In this document: positions 23,278-32,917 of the stretch, in pieces
Position numbering within the stretch: the first letter of the stretch is position 1
Layout of the letters: each line of letters starts with the position of its first letter
Source: Triglochin maritima
Lineage: Eukaryota > Streptophyta > Magnoliopsida > Alismatales > Juncaginaceae
DNA length: 64,000 bases
Assembly (NCBI GenBank): GCA_963682175.1
Contig: OY821779.1
Coordinates: 2,492,501 to 2,556,500 of the forward strand
Direction of reading: 5' to 3'
Translations under genes and position numbers: made by a program
Notes under the pieces: model-generated
Database searches by the model: none
What the model saw: only the letters and a program-made list of their open reading frames with translations
Told to the model about the DNA's origin: nothing

Positions 23278-23801
23278 CGGTCGACCGGGTCCTTCGGGCG
23301 GTCGACCGTTTTAGCACTGTTTGCCCGACTTTAACCTTCACCGGTCGAACGATGCCTTGGGGCGGTCGACCGGTAGTGCATTATTGCTGGTGAGTTGGGA
23401 TTTTCTACCTGTTATCGGTCGACCGGTCCTTGTTGTGTTCGACCGGAACTTAAGTGTACCTGTTAGTATTGCATGTTTGTTCGACCGATTTATATTGCGT
23501 TCGACCGATTGCATGTTTGTTCGACCGGTAGTATGTTTACGTTCGACCGTTTGATGACGTAGAATACTAGGTTGACCCTGTCTGTTTTCGGTCGACCGAG
23601 ACCCCTGAGTCGGTCGACCGATAGAGTGGAATTTAATGTTGACCAGACTCCGGATTTTGACCTCGTTCGGTCGACCGGTTTTAGACCCTTGTTCGACCGT
23701 TGGGGGTTCTGTGTTGAGCGCAGCGGTAGACCGTTTTAGGAGTACGGTCGACCGATTCCTTCCTGGAACCGGTCGACCGAATCACCTCTTCCGGTCGACC
23801 G
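23278..23801 (+). repeat. CGGTCGACCG palindrome array in the 5' LTR
   Basis: Ten perfect copies of the self-complementary 10-mer CGGTCGACCG begin at 23278, 23299, 23363, 23416, 23589, 23611, 23668, 23745, 23770 and 23792. Between them lie variants: TTCGACCG half-forms (six copies), CGGTCGAACG and CGGTAGACCG. Each perfect copy holds three CpG sites. Sequence between copies is not conserved, so this is not a simple tandem repeat: only the word is kept. It could be a protein-binding site array or an RNA-pairing array; no function is known to me. Confidence 0.9.
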
Positions 23802-24941
23802 TTTGGGCCCAGGACAGAATTCCTGGTTCCCCTTTTGAACGCCAACTTTGTCCACGGAAACCCGTGTCCTCGCCTTGTGCGTGAGCCGGGAGGTGACGGT
23901 GGGCGCGTGATGCGTGCCTGCCCAGGGACCGCCGTTGGGAAGAGTGTGGGTGTTCGGGACGCGTCACCTCCATGTATGGACCGTGACTTTTGAGATGATT
24001 GTTGGCACTTTGTAGTATAGCAGGCCTGAGGGATCGCGGATCCCAGTGTTGATGTTGTGCGGGCACGCAACTGGCGTTGGGTGAGGTGACTACCGGCCCT
24101 TGGGGCTACGGAGGTCGCTGCCCTGCTTTTATAGCGGCGCGGTTGGTGTTCGCGGCTCGAGGAGCCCGATGACCTGGCAGACTTCGGTCTGGACCGTCCG
24201 ATGCTGTGCCGGACGTTGTGATGGACCACCGATGCTGTGCCGGTGATGCCGCCGAGGTTGTGCCGGCGATGATGATTGTTGGGCCGAGGCTGTGCCGGCT
24301 TGTTGTTTTCCTCGGCTGGGCACCTACCGAGATGATGTTGTTATACCTTCCGGGCGACGGCCCCGTTGGTCCCTGTGGCCCCGACCACTGAGATTTACAG
24401 ATCTGTTTCTATCGGCGCGTAGACGTGACAGAGGCTCCCTGCCGAACCCTTGAGTAGTGTAGCTGCGTGTGGGGGGTGCGATGTCGCGGGCTACTAGACT
24501 GCATGTGCCTGCAGTAGGTCTCTTCGGGAGACCCGATGATTGATTGTCGGACTGATGTCCTGTTTTACCCTTCGGGGGAACTGTTTTCCATTTCTGTTGA
24601 TGCCATGACATGCTACTAGTATGATAGGTTCATTATGTGATGCATGCATATAGGTGGGTTGGCATACGGGGTTTCCTTCTGGAAACTCAGGCATTGTTGT
24701 TGCATCTTTTTCAGGATCGCAGTAGGTCCGGGTGGGTGGTGACCGAGGACGGAGCGCTTTGGAGTCGGATCCTCTTCGGCAGTTGCTAGATCGTACGACT
24801 ACTTGTATTCTCTTCCATTGTATCTGTATTGTAGTCGTATTTCTTTTGGAAAACTCCTTGTATTTTGGGTGCACCCGGATTTATATATTTATATATTAGT
24901 GACGTTCCCGCGTGAGTCCGCTGTTTCGGGACGTTACAATT

Positions 24942-24953
24942 TGGTATCAGAGC
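24942..24953 (+). promoter_or_regulatory. Chromovirus primer-binding site
   Basis: TGGTATCAGAGC lies three bases after the 5' LTR and is complementary to the 3' end of initiator methionine tRNA, the usual primer for minus-strand synthesis in plant LTR elements. Confidence 0.9.
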
Positions 24954-25070
24954 GGTCGATTCCTGTGTCTTCGTCTAAAGAACCACCCTTAGGAGTAGTG
25001 CTAGAGGCATGCATTAATTTCGTAGCTCATGCATGCATTGTTGCTTATCTGTTGATTGTTGTGGTGACAG

Positions 25071-28000
25071 ATGGCACCTAGGCGCGTGAGGAGTTCTCCA
25101 CGCGATCGTGATCCCAGTGACGACACTTCAGGTGCTCAGTGGGACAGGCTGGGCGAGTTTCTGGAGCGTCAGGCTGCTCAGAGCGCTCAGAGCGGGGTGG
25201 GAGCTGAGCACGATCGGTTCATGCGTCAGCACCCGCCGACTTTTGATGGCAGGAGGGCCCCAGAGGTTGCAGAGGACTGGGTCTTCCGGATGGAGAAGAT
25301 CTTCCGCGCTATGGGTGTAGTACCTGAGAGGATGGTGGAGCTGGCCACCTACGTGTTCGATGGCGAGGCCGCCAACTGGTGGAGATCTACGTCCACAGTG
25401 TTGTTTGATGATCGTGTGGACGTGAGCTGGGAGGAGTTCTTGGAGGTGTTTCATGAGCAGTACTTCCCCCAGCATGTCAGGGATCAGAAGAGAGAGGAGT
25501 TCATGTCGCTAGAGCAGAAGGACATGACACTGACGAGCTACATCAGCAGGTTCAACGCTTTGGAGCGTTACTGCCCTGAGATTTGTGTGACCCCAGAGCA
25601 GCGGGCGAGGAAGTTCGTGAAGGGACTGAGGCAGCCGCTTCGTTCTCGGGTGATCAACAGCATGCCGCGGACCCTTGCAGATGCGGTGAAGCATGCTACG
25701 ATCATCGAGCAGGACCAAAGGGAGTGTATTCAGGAGGCGCGGAAGGCGCCAGTGAGCACCGGCAGCAGAGTAGCTGGTCGTGGAGCAGGGAACTCGGGCA
25801 AGAGGCCCAGGTTCGATGGTGGAGGAGCACGTCAGTCAGGAGCGTGCACTTACTGCGGGAGGTTCCATCCAGGGCAGGAGTGTCCCCGTCGGACTGGAGC
25901 GTGCATGGGTTGCGGCCAGATGGGGCATTTTGTCCGTGAGTGTCCTCAGAGGCAGGGAGAGCCGAGCAGGAGGCCGGGACCACCAGCAGTAGGCAGAGGC
26001 GGAGGCAGCCGATCAGTTGTTGCACCGGGGCAGAGCAGGAGGACTGGGCGAGTCTTCACTATCCAGGCTGAGGAGGCGAGGGACTCCAACACCGTCGTGG
26101 AAGGTACGCTTTCAGTTTCTGGTTCAGTAGCGCGTGTGTTGTTTGATTGCGGCGCCACTCACTCCTTCATTTCGGAGAAGTTTGCTGGCGAGTTGGGTCG
26201 GACCCCTGTGCTGCTGACTGATGTTTTGGAGGTCAGCACGCCCATGGGTGAGGTGGGCACTGTGGGGAGCTTTTTCCCCGGCACCACAGTTGCTTCGGGA
26301 GACCACGATTTTCCGGCAGATCTGGTCTTGTTACCGATGGTAGACTTCGACGTCATACTGGGGATGGACTGGCTGTCCCAGTACGACGTGCGGGTCTTTT
26401 GCCGTGAGAAGAAGATCCTGATTCCGATGGAGGGCTTGCCAGATGTTCTGATCAGAGGTGCGAGGAGCAGAGGGGGTCGTCTGATTGTGTCTGCGGTTAA
26501 GGCACAGAGACTGATACAGCAGGGAGGCAGAGCGTTTGTGGCCACGCTGGTAGTTCCTGATCCTGAGACGAGGAGGCTGGAGGACATAGAGATTGTGCAG
26601 GAGTTCCCGGATGTGTTTCCAGCGGAGATTCCAGCGTTACCGCCGCACCGAGAGATCGAGTTCGGCATCGAGCTGGTGGCGGGTACGACACCTCAGTCGA
26701 AGGCACCGTATCGTATGGCACCTGCAGAGTTGACAGAGCTGAAGAAGCAGTTGCAGGAGTTGATGGAGTCCGGGTTCATTCGACCGAGTGTTTCTCCATG
26801 GGGAGCGCCTGTGCTCTTCGTGAAGAAGAAGGATGGATCGTTGCGGATGTGCATCGACTACAGGATGCTGAATAAGGTTACCGTTCGGAACCGGTACCCT
26901 TTGCCCAGGATTGATGATTTGTTTGATCAGTTGCAGACGGCGAGAGTGTTCTCGAAGATCGATCTGCGTTCGGGTTATCATCAGTTGCGGATCAGGGAGG
27001 CAGATGTTCAGAGGACGGCCTTCAGGACGCGGTACGGCCACTACGAGTTCTTGGTGATGCCATTTGGACTAACGAATGCGCCTGCAGCATTCATGGATCT
27101 GATGAATAGGACCTTCCAGCCGTACCTCGACAGATTTGTCGTTGTATTCGTAGACGACATTTTGATATACTCGCCTGACCGGGAGCAGCATCGAGAGCAC
27201 CTGAGGATTGTGCTTGGCATCTTGAGGGATCAGCAGCTATATGCCAAGTACACGAAGTGCGAGTTTTGGTTGGATCAGGTGGCTTTTCTGGGGCATATTG
27301 TGTCAGCAGATGGGATTTCAGTGGATCCGGCGAAGGTCGAGGCAGTGACTCAGTGGAGAGCCCCGACGAGCGTGACGGAGATCAGGAGTTTCGTAGGTCT
27401 GGCAGGGTATTACAGACGGTTTATCCAGGATTTCTCCAGACTTGCATCGCCGCTGACAGCATTGACGCAGAAAGGCGTCAAGTTCGTTTGGTCACAGAAG
27501 TGCGAGGACAGCTTTCAGGAACTGAAGAGGCGATTGACGACAGCACCTATTCTGACGCTACCGAGTGGCAGTGGAGGCTACGTGATTTACAGCGATGCAT
27601 CAGGGATAGGCTTGGGTTGTGTCCTGATGCAGCATGGGAAGGTGGTCGCGTACGCTTCGAGGCAGCTGAAGGTGCACGAGAAGAACTACCCGACTCACGA
27701 TCTGGAGCTGGCGGCGGTGGTTCACGCGTTGAAGACCTGGCGGCACTATCTGTATGGCGAGCAGTTCGAGGTCTTCACCGATCATCAGAGTCTGAAGTAC
27801 TTGTTCTCGCAGAAGGAGCTGAATATGAGGCAGCGCAGATGGCTCGAGTTCATTAAGGACTACGACTTCACCATTTCCTATCATCCGGGGAAGGCGAATT
27901 CGGTTGCAGATGCGCTGAGCCGGAAGGTGGAGGTTTCTGTTGCGAGTCTGTGCATTCAGGAGTGGAGGCTACTCGAGGCTTTGTCAGAGTGGAGACCGTT

Positions 28001-29480
28001 CACAGAGGGTACAGAGGGAGCAGTGATTGCTGGGCTTCGGGTGGAGCCGCAGACTGTCTCACGGTTGGTTCAGGCTCAGCAGGGGGATGAGGAGTTAGCT
28101 GGTCTGCTACAGTTGGCTTCCAGAGATGGATCAGATTTCAGTGTGGGGGTTGATGGTGGTCTGAGGTTCAGGAGTCGGATTTGGGTGCCGAAGGTTGATG
28201 GGCTGAGAGATGACATCATGGAGGAGGCACACAGAGCTAGATACACCATTCATCCGGGGAGCACGAAGATGTATAAGGACCTGCAGCGGAACTTCTGGTG
28301 GAAGGGCATGAAGAAGGATATTGCAGAGTTTGTGGAGCGATGCTTGGTCTGCCAGCAGGTGAAGATTGAGCATCAGAGGCCAGCAGGACCGATGCAGTGT
28401 ATTGAGCTTCCTGAGTGGAAGTGGGAGCACGTGACGATGGATTTTGTCACGGGATTGCCGAAGACGAGGAGATTCCACGACGCGATTTGGGTGATAGTCG
28501 ATCGACTGACCAAGTCGGCGCACTTCTTAGCGATCCGGACCACGTTGCCTTTGGAGGGTCTAGCTAAGTTGTACGTGGAGGAGATAGTCAGGTTGCATGG
28601 AGTGCCAGTGAGCATCATCTCCGATCGAGATCCTCGATTCACTTCCAGATTTTGGGGGAGTCTGCAGCAGGCTTTGGGGACGCGTCTGAGATTCAGTACA
28701 GCGTTCCATCCGCAGACCGATGGTCAGTCAGAGAGGACGATTCAGACCCTGGAGGATATGCTGAGAGCATGCACACTGGATTGGGCAGGGCACTGGGATG
28801 AGCACCTGCCGCTGATAGAGTTCGCCTACAACAACAGCTACCACTCGAGTATTGGGATGGCACCGTACGAGGCTTTGTACGGGAGGCCTTGCAGATCACC
28901 GGTATGCTGGAGTGATGTGGGCGAGAGGCAGTTAGTTGGGCCAGAGATCGTGCAGATGTATGCAGAGAAGGTGGATGTGATCAGGAGGAGACTGGCCACG
29001 GCACAGAGCAGGCAGAAGAGTTATGCAGATCGACGCAGACGAGCGCTGAGTTTCGAGGTGGGCGACCATGTGTTTCTGAAGATTTCCCCTGCCCGAGGTG
29101 TGATGAGGTTTGGGAAGAAGGGGAAGCTGAGTCCGAGGTATGTTGGGCCGTTCGAGATCTTGGACCGAGTTGGAGAGGTTGCCTACCGGATTGCTTTGCC
29201 GCCGCAGTTTTCGGGTCTTCACAACGTCTTCCATGTATCGATGCTGAGGAAGTACGTTGCAGATCCGTCTCACGTTATTGAGATAGCAGTGCCAGAGATT
29301 CAGCAGGACTTGTCGCTCGAGGAGAGGCCGGTCGAGATTGTTGATCGCATGGATCACCAGCTCAGGAGGAGGACCATTCCGATGGTGAAGGTCAGATGGC
29401 AGCATCACAGCGAGCGCGAGGCCACTTGGGAGATTGAGGAGGATGTCAGAAGGCAGTATCCAGAGCTTTTCGGTGAGTAG
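25071..29480 (+). CDS. Chromovirus gag-pol polyprotein, 1,469 aa, intact
   Basis: A single open frame encodes all retrotransposon functions. Order with approximate residues: gag capsid 50-220; two zinc knuckles, [13 protein letters not shown] (about 259) and [14 protein letters not shown] (about 278); protease with [10 protein letters not shown] (about 357), where the usual DSG triad reads DCG; reverse transcriptase 560-780 with FVDDILIYS (about 693); RNase H with [10 protein letters not shown] (about 840); integrase zinc region with [11 protein letters not shown] and CLVCQQ (1060-1100); integrase core with [15 protein letters not shown] and [15 protein letters not shown] carrying the D, D and E; and a C-terminal chromodomain near 1418-1467 ([19 protein letters not shown]). 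Integrase after reverse transcriptase defines gypsy; the chromodomain defines chromoviruses and is known to guide integration to heterochromatin. The start is the first ATG after the primer-binding site in this frame. Confidence 0.96.
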   Translation: MAPRRVRSSPRDRDPSDDTSGAQWDRLGEFLERQAAQSAQSGVGAEHDRFMRQHPPTFDGRRAPEVAEDWVFRMEKIFRAMGVVPERMVELATYVFDGEAANWWRSTSTVLFDDRVDVSWEEFLEVFHEQYFPQHVRDQKREEFMSLEQKDMTLTSYISRFNALERYCPEICVTPEQRARKFVKGLRQPLRSRVINSMPRTLADAVKHATIIEQDQRECIQEARKAPVSTGSRVAGRGAGNSGKRPRFDGGGARQSGACTYCGRFHPGQECPRRTGACMGCGQMGHFVRECPQRQGEPSRRPGPPAVGRGGGSRSVVAPGQSRRTGRVFTIQAEEARDSNTVVEGTLSVSGSVARVLFDCGATHSFISEKFAGELGRTPVLLTDVLEVSTPMGEVGTVGSFFPGTTVASGDHDFPADLVLLPMVDFDVILGMDWLSQYDVRVFCREKKILIPMEGLPDVLIRGARSRGGRLIVSAVKAQRLIQQGGRAFVATLVVPDPETRRLEDIEIVQEFPDVFPAEIPALPPHREIEFGIELVAGTTPQSKAPYRMAPAELTELKKQLQELMESGFIRPSVSPWGAPVLFVKKKDGSLRMCIDYRMLNKVTVRNRYPLPRIDDLFDQLQTARVFSKIDLRSGYHQLRIREADVQRTAFRTRYGHYEFLVMPFGLTNAPAAFMDLMNRTFQPYLDRFVVVFVDDILIYSPDREQHREHLRIVLGILRDQQLYAKYTKCEFWLDQVAFLGHIVSADGISVDPAKVEAVTQWRAPTSVTEIRSFVGLAGYYRRFIQDFSRLASPLTALTQKGVKFVWSQKCEDSFQELKRRLTTAPILTLPSGSGGYVIYSDASGIGLGCVLMQHGKVVAYASRQLKVHEKNYPTHDLELAAVVHALKTWRHYLYGEQFEVFTDHQSLKYLFSQKELNMRQRRWLEFIKDYDFTISYHPGKANSVADALSRKVEVSVASLCIQEWRLLEALSEWRPFTEGTEGAVIAGLRVEPQTVSRLVQAQQGDEELAGLLQLASRDGSDFSVGVDGGLRFRSRIWVPKVDGLRDDIMEEAHRARYTIHPGSTKMYKDLQRNFWWKGMKKDIAEFVERCLVCQQVKIEHQRPAGPMQCIELPEWKWEHVTMDFVTGLPKTRRFHDAIWVIVDRLTKSAHFLAIRTTLPLEGLAKLYVEEIVRLHGVPVSIISDRDPRFTSRFWGSLQQALGTRLRFSTAFHPQTDGQSERTIQTLEDMLRACTLDWAGHWDEHLPLIEFAYNNSYHSSIGMAPYEALYGRPCRSPVCWSDVGERQLVGPEIVQMYAEKVDVIRRRLATAQSRQKSYADRRRRALSFEVGDHVFLKISPARGVMRFGKKGKLSPRYVGPFEILDRVGEVAYRIALPPQFSGLHNVFHVSMLRKYVADPSHVIEIAVPEIQQDLSLEERPVEIVDRMDHQLRRRTIPMVKVRWQHHSEREATWEIEEDVRRQYPELFGE

Positions 29481-29521
29481 TTGCTTGATTTCGGGACGAA
29501 ATCCTTTTAAGTTGGGTGGAT

Positions 29522-31661
29522 TGTTATGTCCCTAACCCTGTTTAGGGTTTAATTAGGGTTAAGTGAGGTTTGACTTGGAGGAGAGAGGAGGTATGGTGGA
29601 GTTGTTGTGGAGGTATGGGTTGGAGTGTAGGAGTATGGTGTAGGGTGAGGGTGAGGTGATGGGGGTAGAGTATTTAAGTTGGGTTTTCTCTCTCTCTCCC
29701 TTACTTGCTCTCTCTCACTCTCTCTCCATTTTTCTGTCCGGCGACCAGCGGAGGAAGAAGGCGCGGAGGCTCCGGCGTGAGGAGGTCGCGGCGAGGAGGA
29801 GGTTGCGCGTGCGGAGGTGCGGAGGCGCGAGCGTTGCTCCGGCGTTTCTCCGTCGTTGGTTGAGGTATGCCGCTCATTAGTGTGATTTTGTTGCTCACCC
29901 TTGTGGAAGGGTGTTGTTGGTCGGTCGGGGGAGGTCGAGGACCTCTCCGGCGACGCGTTCTTCGTAAATCCTCGGCTGGCGCGAGGTTGAAGACGACCAA
30001 CGGTCGACCGGGTCCTTCGGGCGGTCGACCGTTTTAGCACTGTTTGCCCGACTTTAACCTTCACCGGTCGAACGATGCCTTGGGGCGGTCGACCGGTAGT
30101 GCATTATTGCTGGTGAGTTGGGATTTTCTACCTGTTATCGGTCGACCGGTCCTTGTTGTGTTCGACCGGAACTTAAGTGTACCTGTTAGTATTGCATGTT
30201 TGTTCGACCGATTTATATTGCGTTCGACCGATTGCATGTTTGTTCGACCGGTAGTATGTTTACGTTCGACCGTTTGATGACGTAGAATACTAGGTTGACC
30301 CTGTCTGTTTTCGGTCGACCGAGACCCCTGAGTCGGTCGACCGATAGAGTGGAATTTAATGTTGACCAGACTCCGGATTTTGACCTCGTTCGGTCGACCG
30401 GTTTTAGACCCTTGTTCGACCGTTGGGGGTTCTGTGTTGAGCGCAGCGGTAGACCGTTTTAGGAGTACGGTCGACCGATTCCTTCCTGGAACCGGTCGAC
30501 CGAATCACCTCTTCCGGTCGACCGTTTGGGCCCAGGACAGAATTCCTGGTTCCCCTTTTGAACGCCAACTTTGTCCACGGAAACCCGTGTCCTCGCCTTG
30601 TGCGTGAGCCGGGAGGTGACGGTGGGCGCGTGATGCGTGCCTGCCCAGGGACCGCCGTTGGGAAGAGTGTGGGTGTTCGGGACGCGTCACCTCCATGTAT
30701 GGACCGTGACTTTTGAGATGATTGTTGGCACTTTGTAGTATAGCAGGCCTGAGGGATCGCGGATCCCAGTGTTGATGTTGTGCGGGCACGCAACTGGCGT
30801 TGGGTGAGGTGACTACCGGCCCTTGGGGCTACGGAGGTCGCTGCCCTGCTTTTATAGCGGCGCGGTTGGTGTTCGCGGCTCGAGGAGCCCGATGACCTGG
30901 CAGACTTCGGTCTGGACCGTCCGATGCTGTGCCGGACGTTGTGATGGACCACCGATGCTGTGCCGGTGATGCCGCCGAGGTTGTGCCGGCGATGATGATT
31001 GTTGGGCCGAGGCTGTGCCGGCTTGTTGTTTTCCTCGGCTGGGCACCTACCGAGATGATGTTGTTATACCTTCCGGGCGACGGCCCCGTTGGTCCCTGTG
31101 GCCCCGACCACTGAGATTTACAGATCTGTTTCTATCGGCGCGTAGACGTGACAGAGGCTCCCTGCCGAACCCTTGAGTAGTGTAGCTGCGTGTGGGGGGT
31201 GCGATGTCGCGGGCTACTAGACTGCATGTGCCTGCAGTAGGTCTCTTCGGGAGACCCGATGATTGATTGTCGGACTGATGTCCTGTTTTACCCTTCGGGG
31301 GAACTGTTTTCCATTTCTGTTGATGCCATGACATGCTACTAGTATGATAGGTTCATTATGTGATGCATGCATATAGGTGGGTTGGCATACGGGGTTTCCT
31401 TCTGGAAACTCAGGCATTGTTGTTGCATCTTTTTCAGGATCGCAGTAGGTCCGGGTGGGTGGTGACCGAGGACGGAGCGCTTTGGAGTCGGATCCTCTTC
31501 GGCAGTTGCTAGATCGTACGACTACTTGTATTCTCTTCCATTGTATCTGTATTGTAGTCGTATTTCTTTTGGAAAACTCCTTGTATTTTGGGTGCACCCG
31601 GATTTATATATTTATATATTAGTGACGTTCCCGCGTGAGTCCGCTGTTTCGGGACGTTACA
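29522..31661 (+). repeat. Chromovirus 3' LTR, 2,140 bp
   Basis: Same length and, wherever compared, same sequence as the 5' LTR (offset 6,723). It lies on the same strand as, and about 1.26 kb upstream of, the start codon of the serine-rich host gene, so its promoter or read-through could reach that gene. Confidence 0.93.
30001..30524 (+). repeat. CGGTCGACCG palindrome array in the 3' LTR
   Basis: Second copy of the array, position for position as in the 5' LTR (first palindrome at 30001). The element therefore holds 20 perfect palindromes. Confidence 0.9.
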
Positions 31662-31666
31662 GATAA

Positions 31667-32917
31667 CCTCATGTGACATTTATGTAACATCAATCTAATA
31701 TACTTCCAAAATCAAGAACAATGTAGACATTAATGAAAAATGGCTAAAAAAACAAATAAAATTCAGACGAAAAAACGAATTTGCAGGGAGAAAAACTGAA
31801 AAAAGGCAAAAAAGAAGAAGTTACCAAAGAAAAGGGTCTGCGAAAGGTAAACAAATCGTAGGGTTAATTGCAGAAAGAAAGAACCGAACCGAAACCACCA
31901 AAAAAACCAAACCAAACCCGAACTCTCCTCCTTCCTCTTCTCCTCCGCTGCGTTTTTCTCGTTTTCTCTCGCGAAAATCACCCAAAACCGACAACGAACC
32001 GAACCCAAACAAAGACGACGAAAGAAAGGGCCAAATATCACGAAACCCCTCGCCGTTTCCAGAATCCACGAACGAGGACACTCCTCCCGTCCTCCTCCGC
32101 CACCGCTTCCGTCCGGAGATTGGAGAGCCCCATCCAATGCGCCGTTAGGGTTTGGGATTGGAATAGGAAGAGGAGAGAGACGAGTTGGATCGACGCGTCA
32201 CGCGTCGAGGAGGCTTCGCGCGCTGAATCCGATTTGTTCTTCCGAGGATTTCGGATTCCGATTGTTGGATAGGAGGGAAGGAAGGAAGAGGTTTTGCTTT
32301 CGTATCGATCGTTTTGGTTTGGTTTCGGAGGGTTTCTGTGGGAGGAGTTGGGGTGGGTGTGACTTCCGAGGTCGGTTAGGGTTTAGGGAAGTCGGTAGGG
32401 GTGTATTATAGGGTTTTCGTGCGGTTTCCCGGTTTCGGATTAGCGGTTTGTTTTTTTAGGGCTTTTAATTGTGGTTTGGCGGATTAGGGTTCTCGCTTCA
32501 ATTGTGGTTGCATTGTGCTGTTTTTTAGGCCAGGGGATGGAGTTTTAGGGTTTTTATTTTTATTTTCTGGTTTGAAGAGCAGAAGATTGGTTTTGGTTGT
32601 GTGGGAGTTTGTTCTTTTAGGTGTGGGTCTGAAAAGTTGTGCGTTCGGTGTTCCTTGTTTTACCGTGGAACGAGAATTAGCCGTTGGGCAATGTGCGAAG
32701 CTCGTGGTGCAATCAGTTTTCATCCAGCTATCATAATTTGTTGAAGAAGAGAGGCAATAGTTTTTTGGGGGTGTTGGTGATGAAGCTGTGATATTCGGAG
32801 ACTTTATAGTGGTATAGTTGTAGGGACATCTGACTTTTAGATTGGATTATAAGGTGACTTAGGTTTAATCATCCGGAGAACGATTTATGTTTCTCCTGAT
32901 AATGGTTATAAACCATT
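31667..32917 (+). promoter_or_regulatory. Promoter and leader of the serine-rich gene
   Basis: About 1.25 kb between the chromovirus and the start codon. From about 31860 the sequence changes from AT-rich to a mixed, CT- then G-rich composition typical of a plant 5' leader, and GGTTTGGTTTCGGAGGG-like stretches follow. A leader intron is likely in a region this long, but its borders cannot be fixed without transcripts. Confidence 0.4.

Larger units (their letters stand above)
22799..24938 (+). repeat. Chromovirus 5' LTR, 2,140 bp
   Basis: It starts TGTTATGTCCCTAACCC and ends GGGACGTTACA. Three promoter-like sites are visible: TATTTAAG at 22948-22955 followed by a CT-rich tract, TTTTATAG near 24125, and a TATATATTTATATATTA stretch near 24882. 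The transcription start, and thus the U3/R/U5 borders, cannot be fixed. A palindrome array occupies 23278-23801 (separate entry). Confidence 0.93.
22794..31666 (+). mobile_element. Intact Ty3/gypsy chromovirus (Tekay/Del-like)
   Basis: Two 2,140-bp LTRs at 22799-24938 and 29522-31661 with TG...CA ends are flanked by the 5-bp target duplication GATAA (22794-22798 and 31662-31666). The primer-binding site TGGTATCAGAGC is at 24942-24953, and a GTTGGGTGG purine-rich stretch precedes the right LTR. The LTRs read identically wherever I compared them, and every long open frame within them is the same in both copies. Together with one uninterrupted gag-pol frame and an intact chromodomain, this marks a very young, probably autonomous element. 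The long LTRs make up nearly half of its 8.9 kb. Confidence 0.96.

Noticed and set aside
23278..23801. Palindrome array as a CRISPR array
   Set aside because: The repeated word is 10 bp, spacers are irregular (about 11-163 bp), the setting is a plant retrotransposon and no cas genes exist.
22826..24874. Many open frames inside the LTRs (up to 182 codons, for example 23681-24229 minus) as LTR-encoded proteins
   Set aside because: They are proline/arginine/serine-rich frames typical of GC-rich non-coding DNA, overlap on both strands and match no known retrotransposon protein. Identity between LTRs reflects copying, not coding selection.
25702..29408. Long minus-strand and alternate-frame open frames inside gag-pol, such as 27257-27856 plus and 26159-26668 minus
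   Set aside because: They overlap an intact conserved polyprotein and show no domain; GC-rich coding sequence often gives open shadows.
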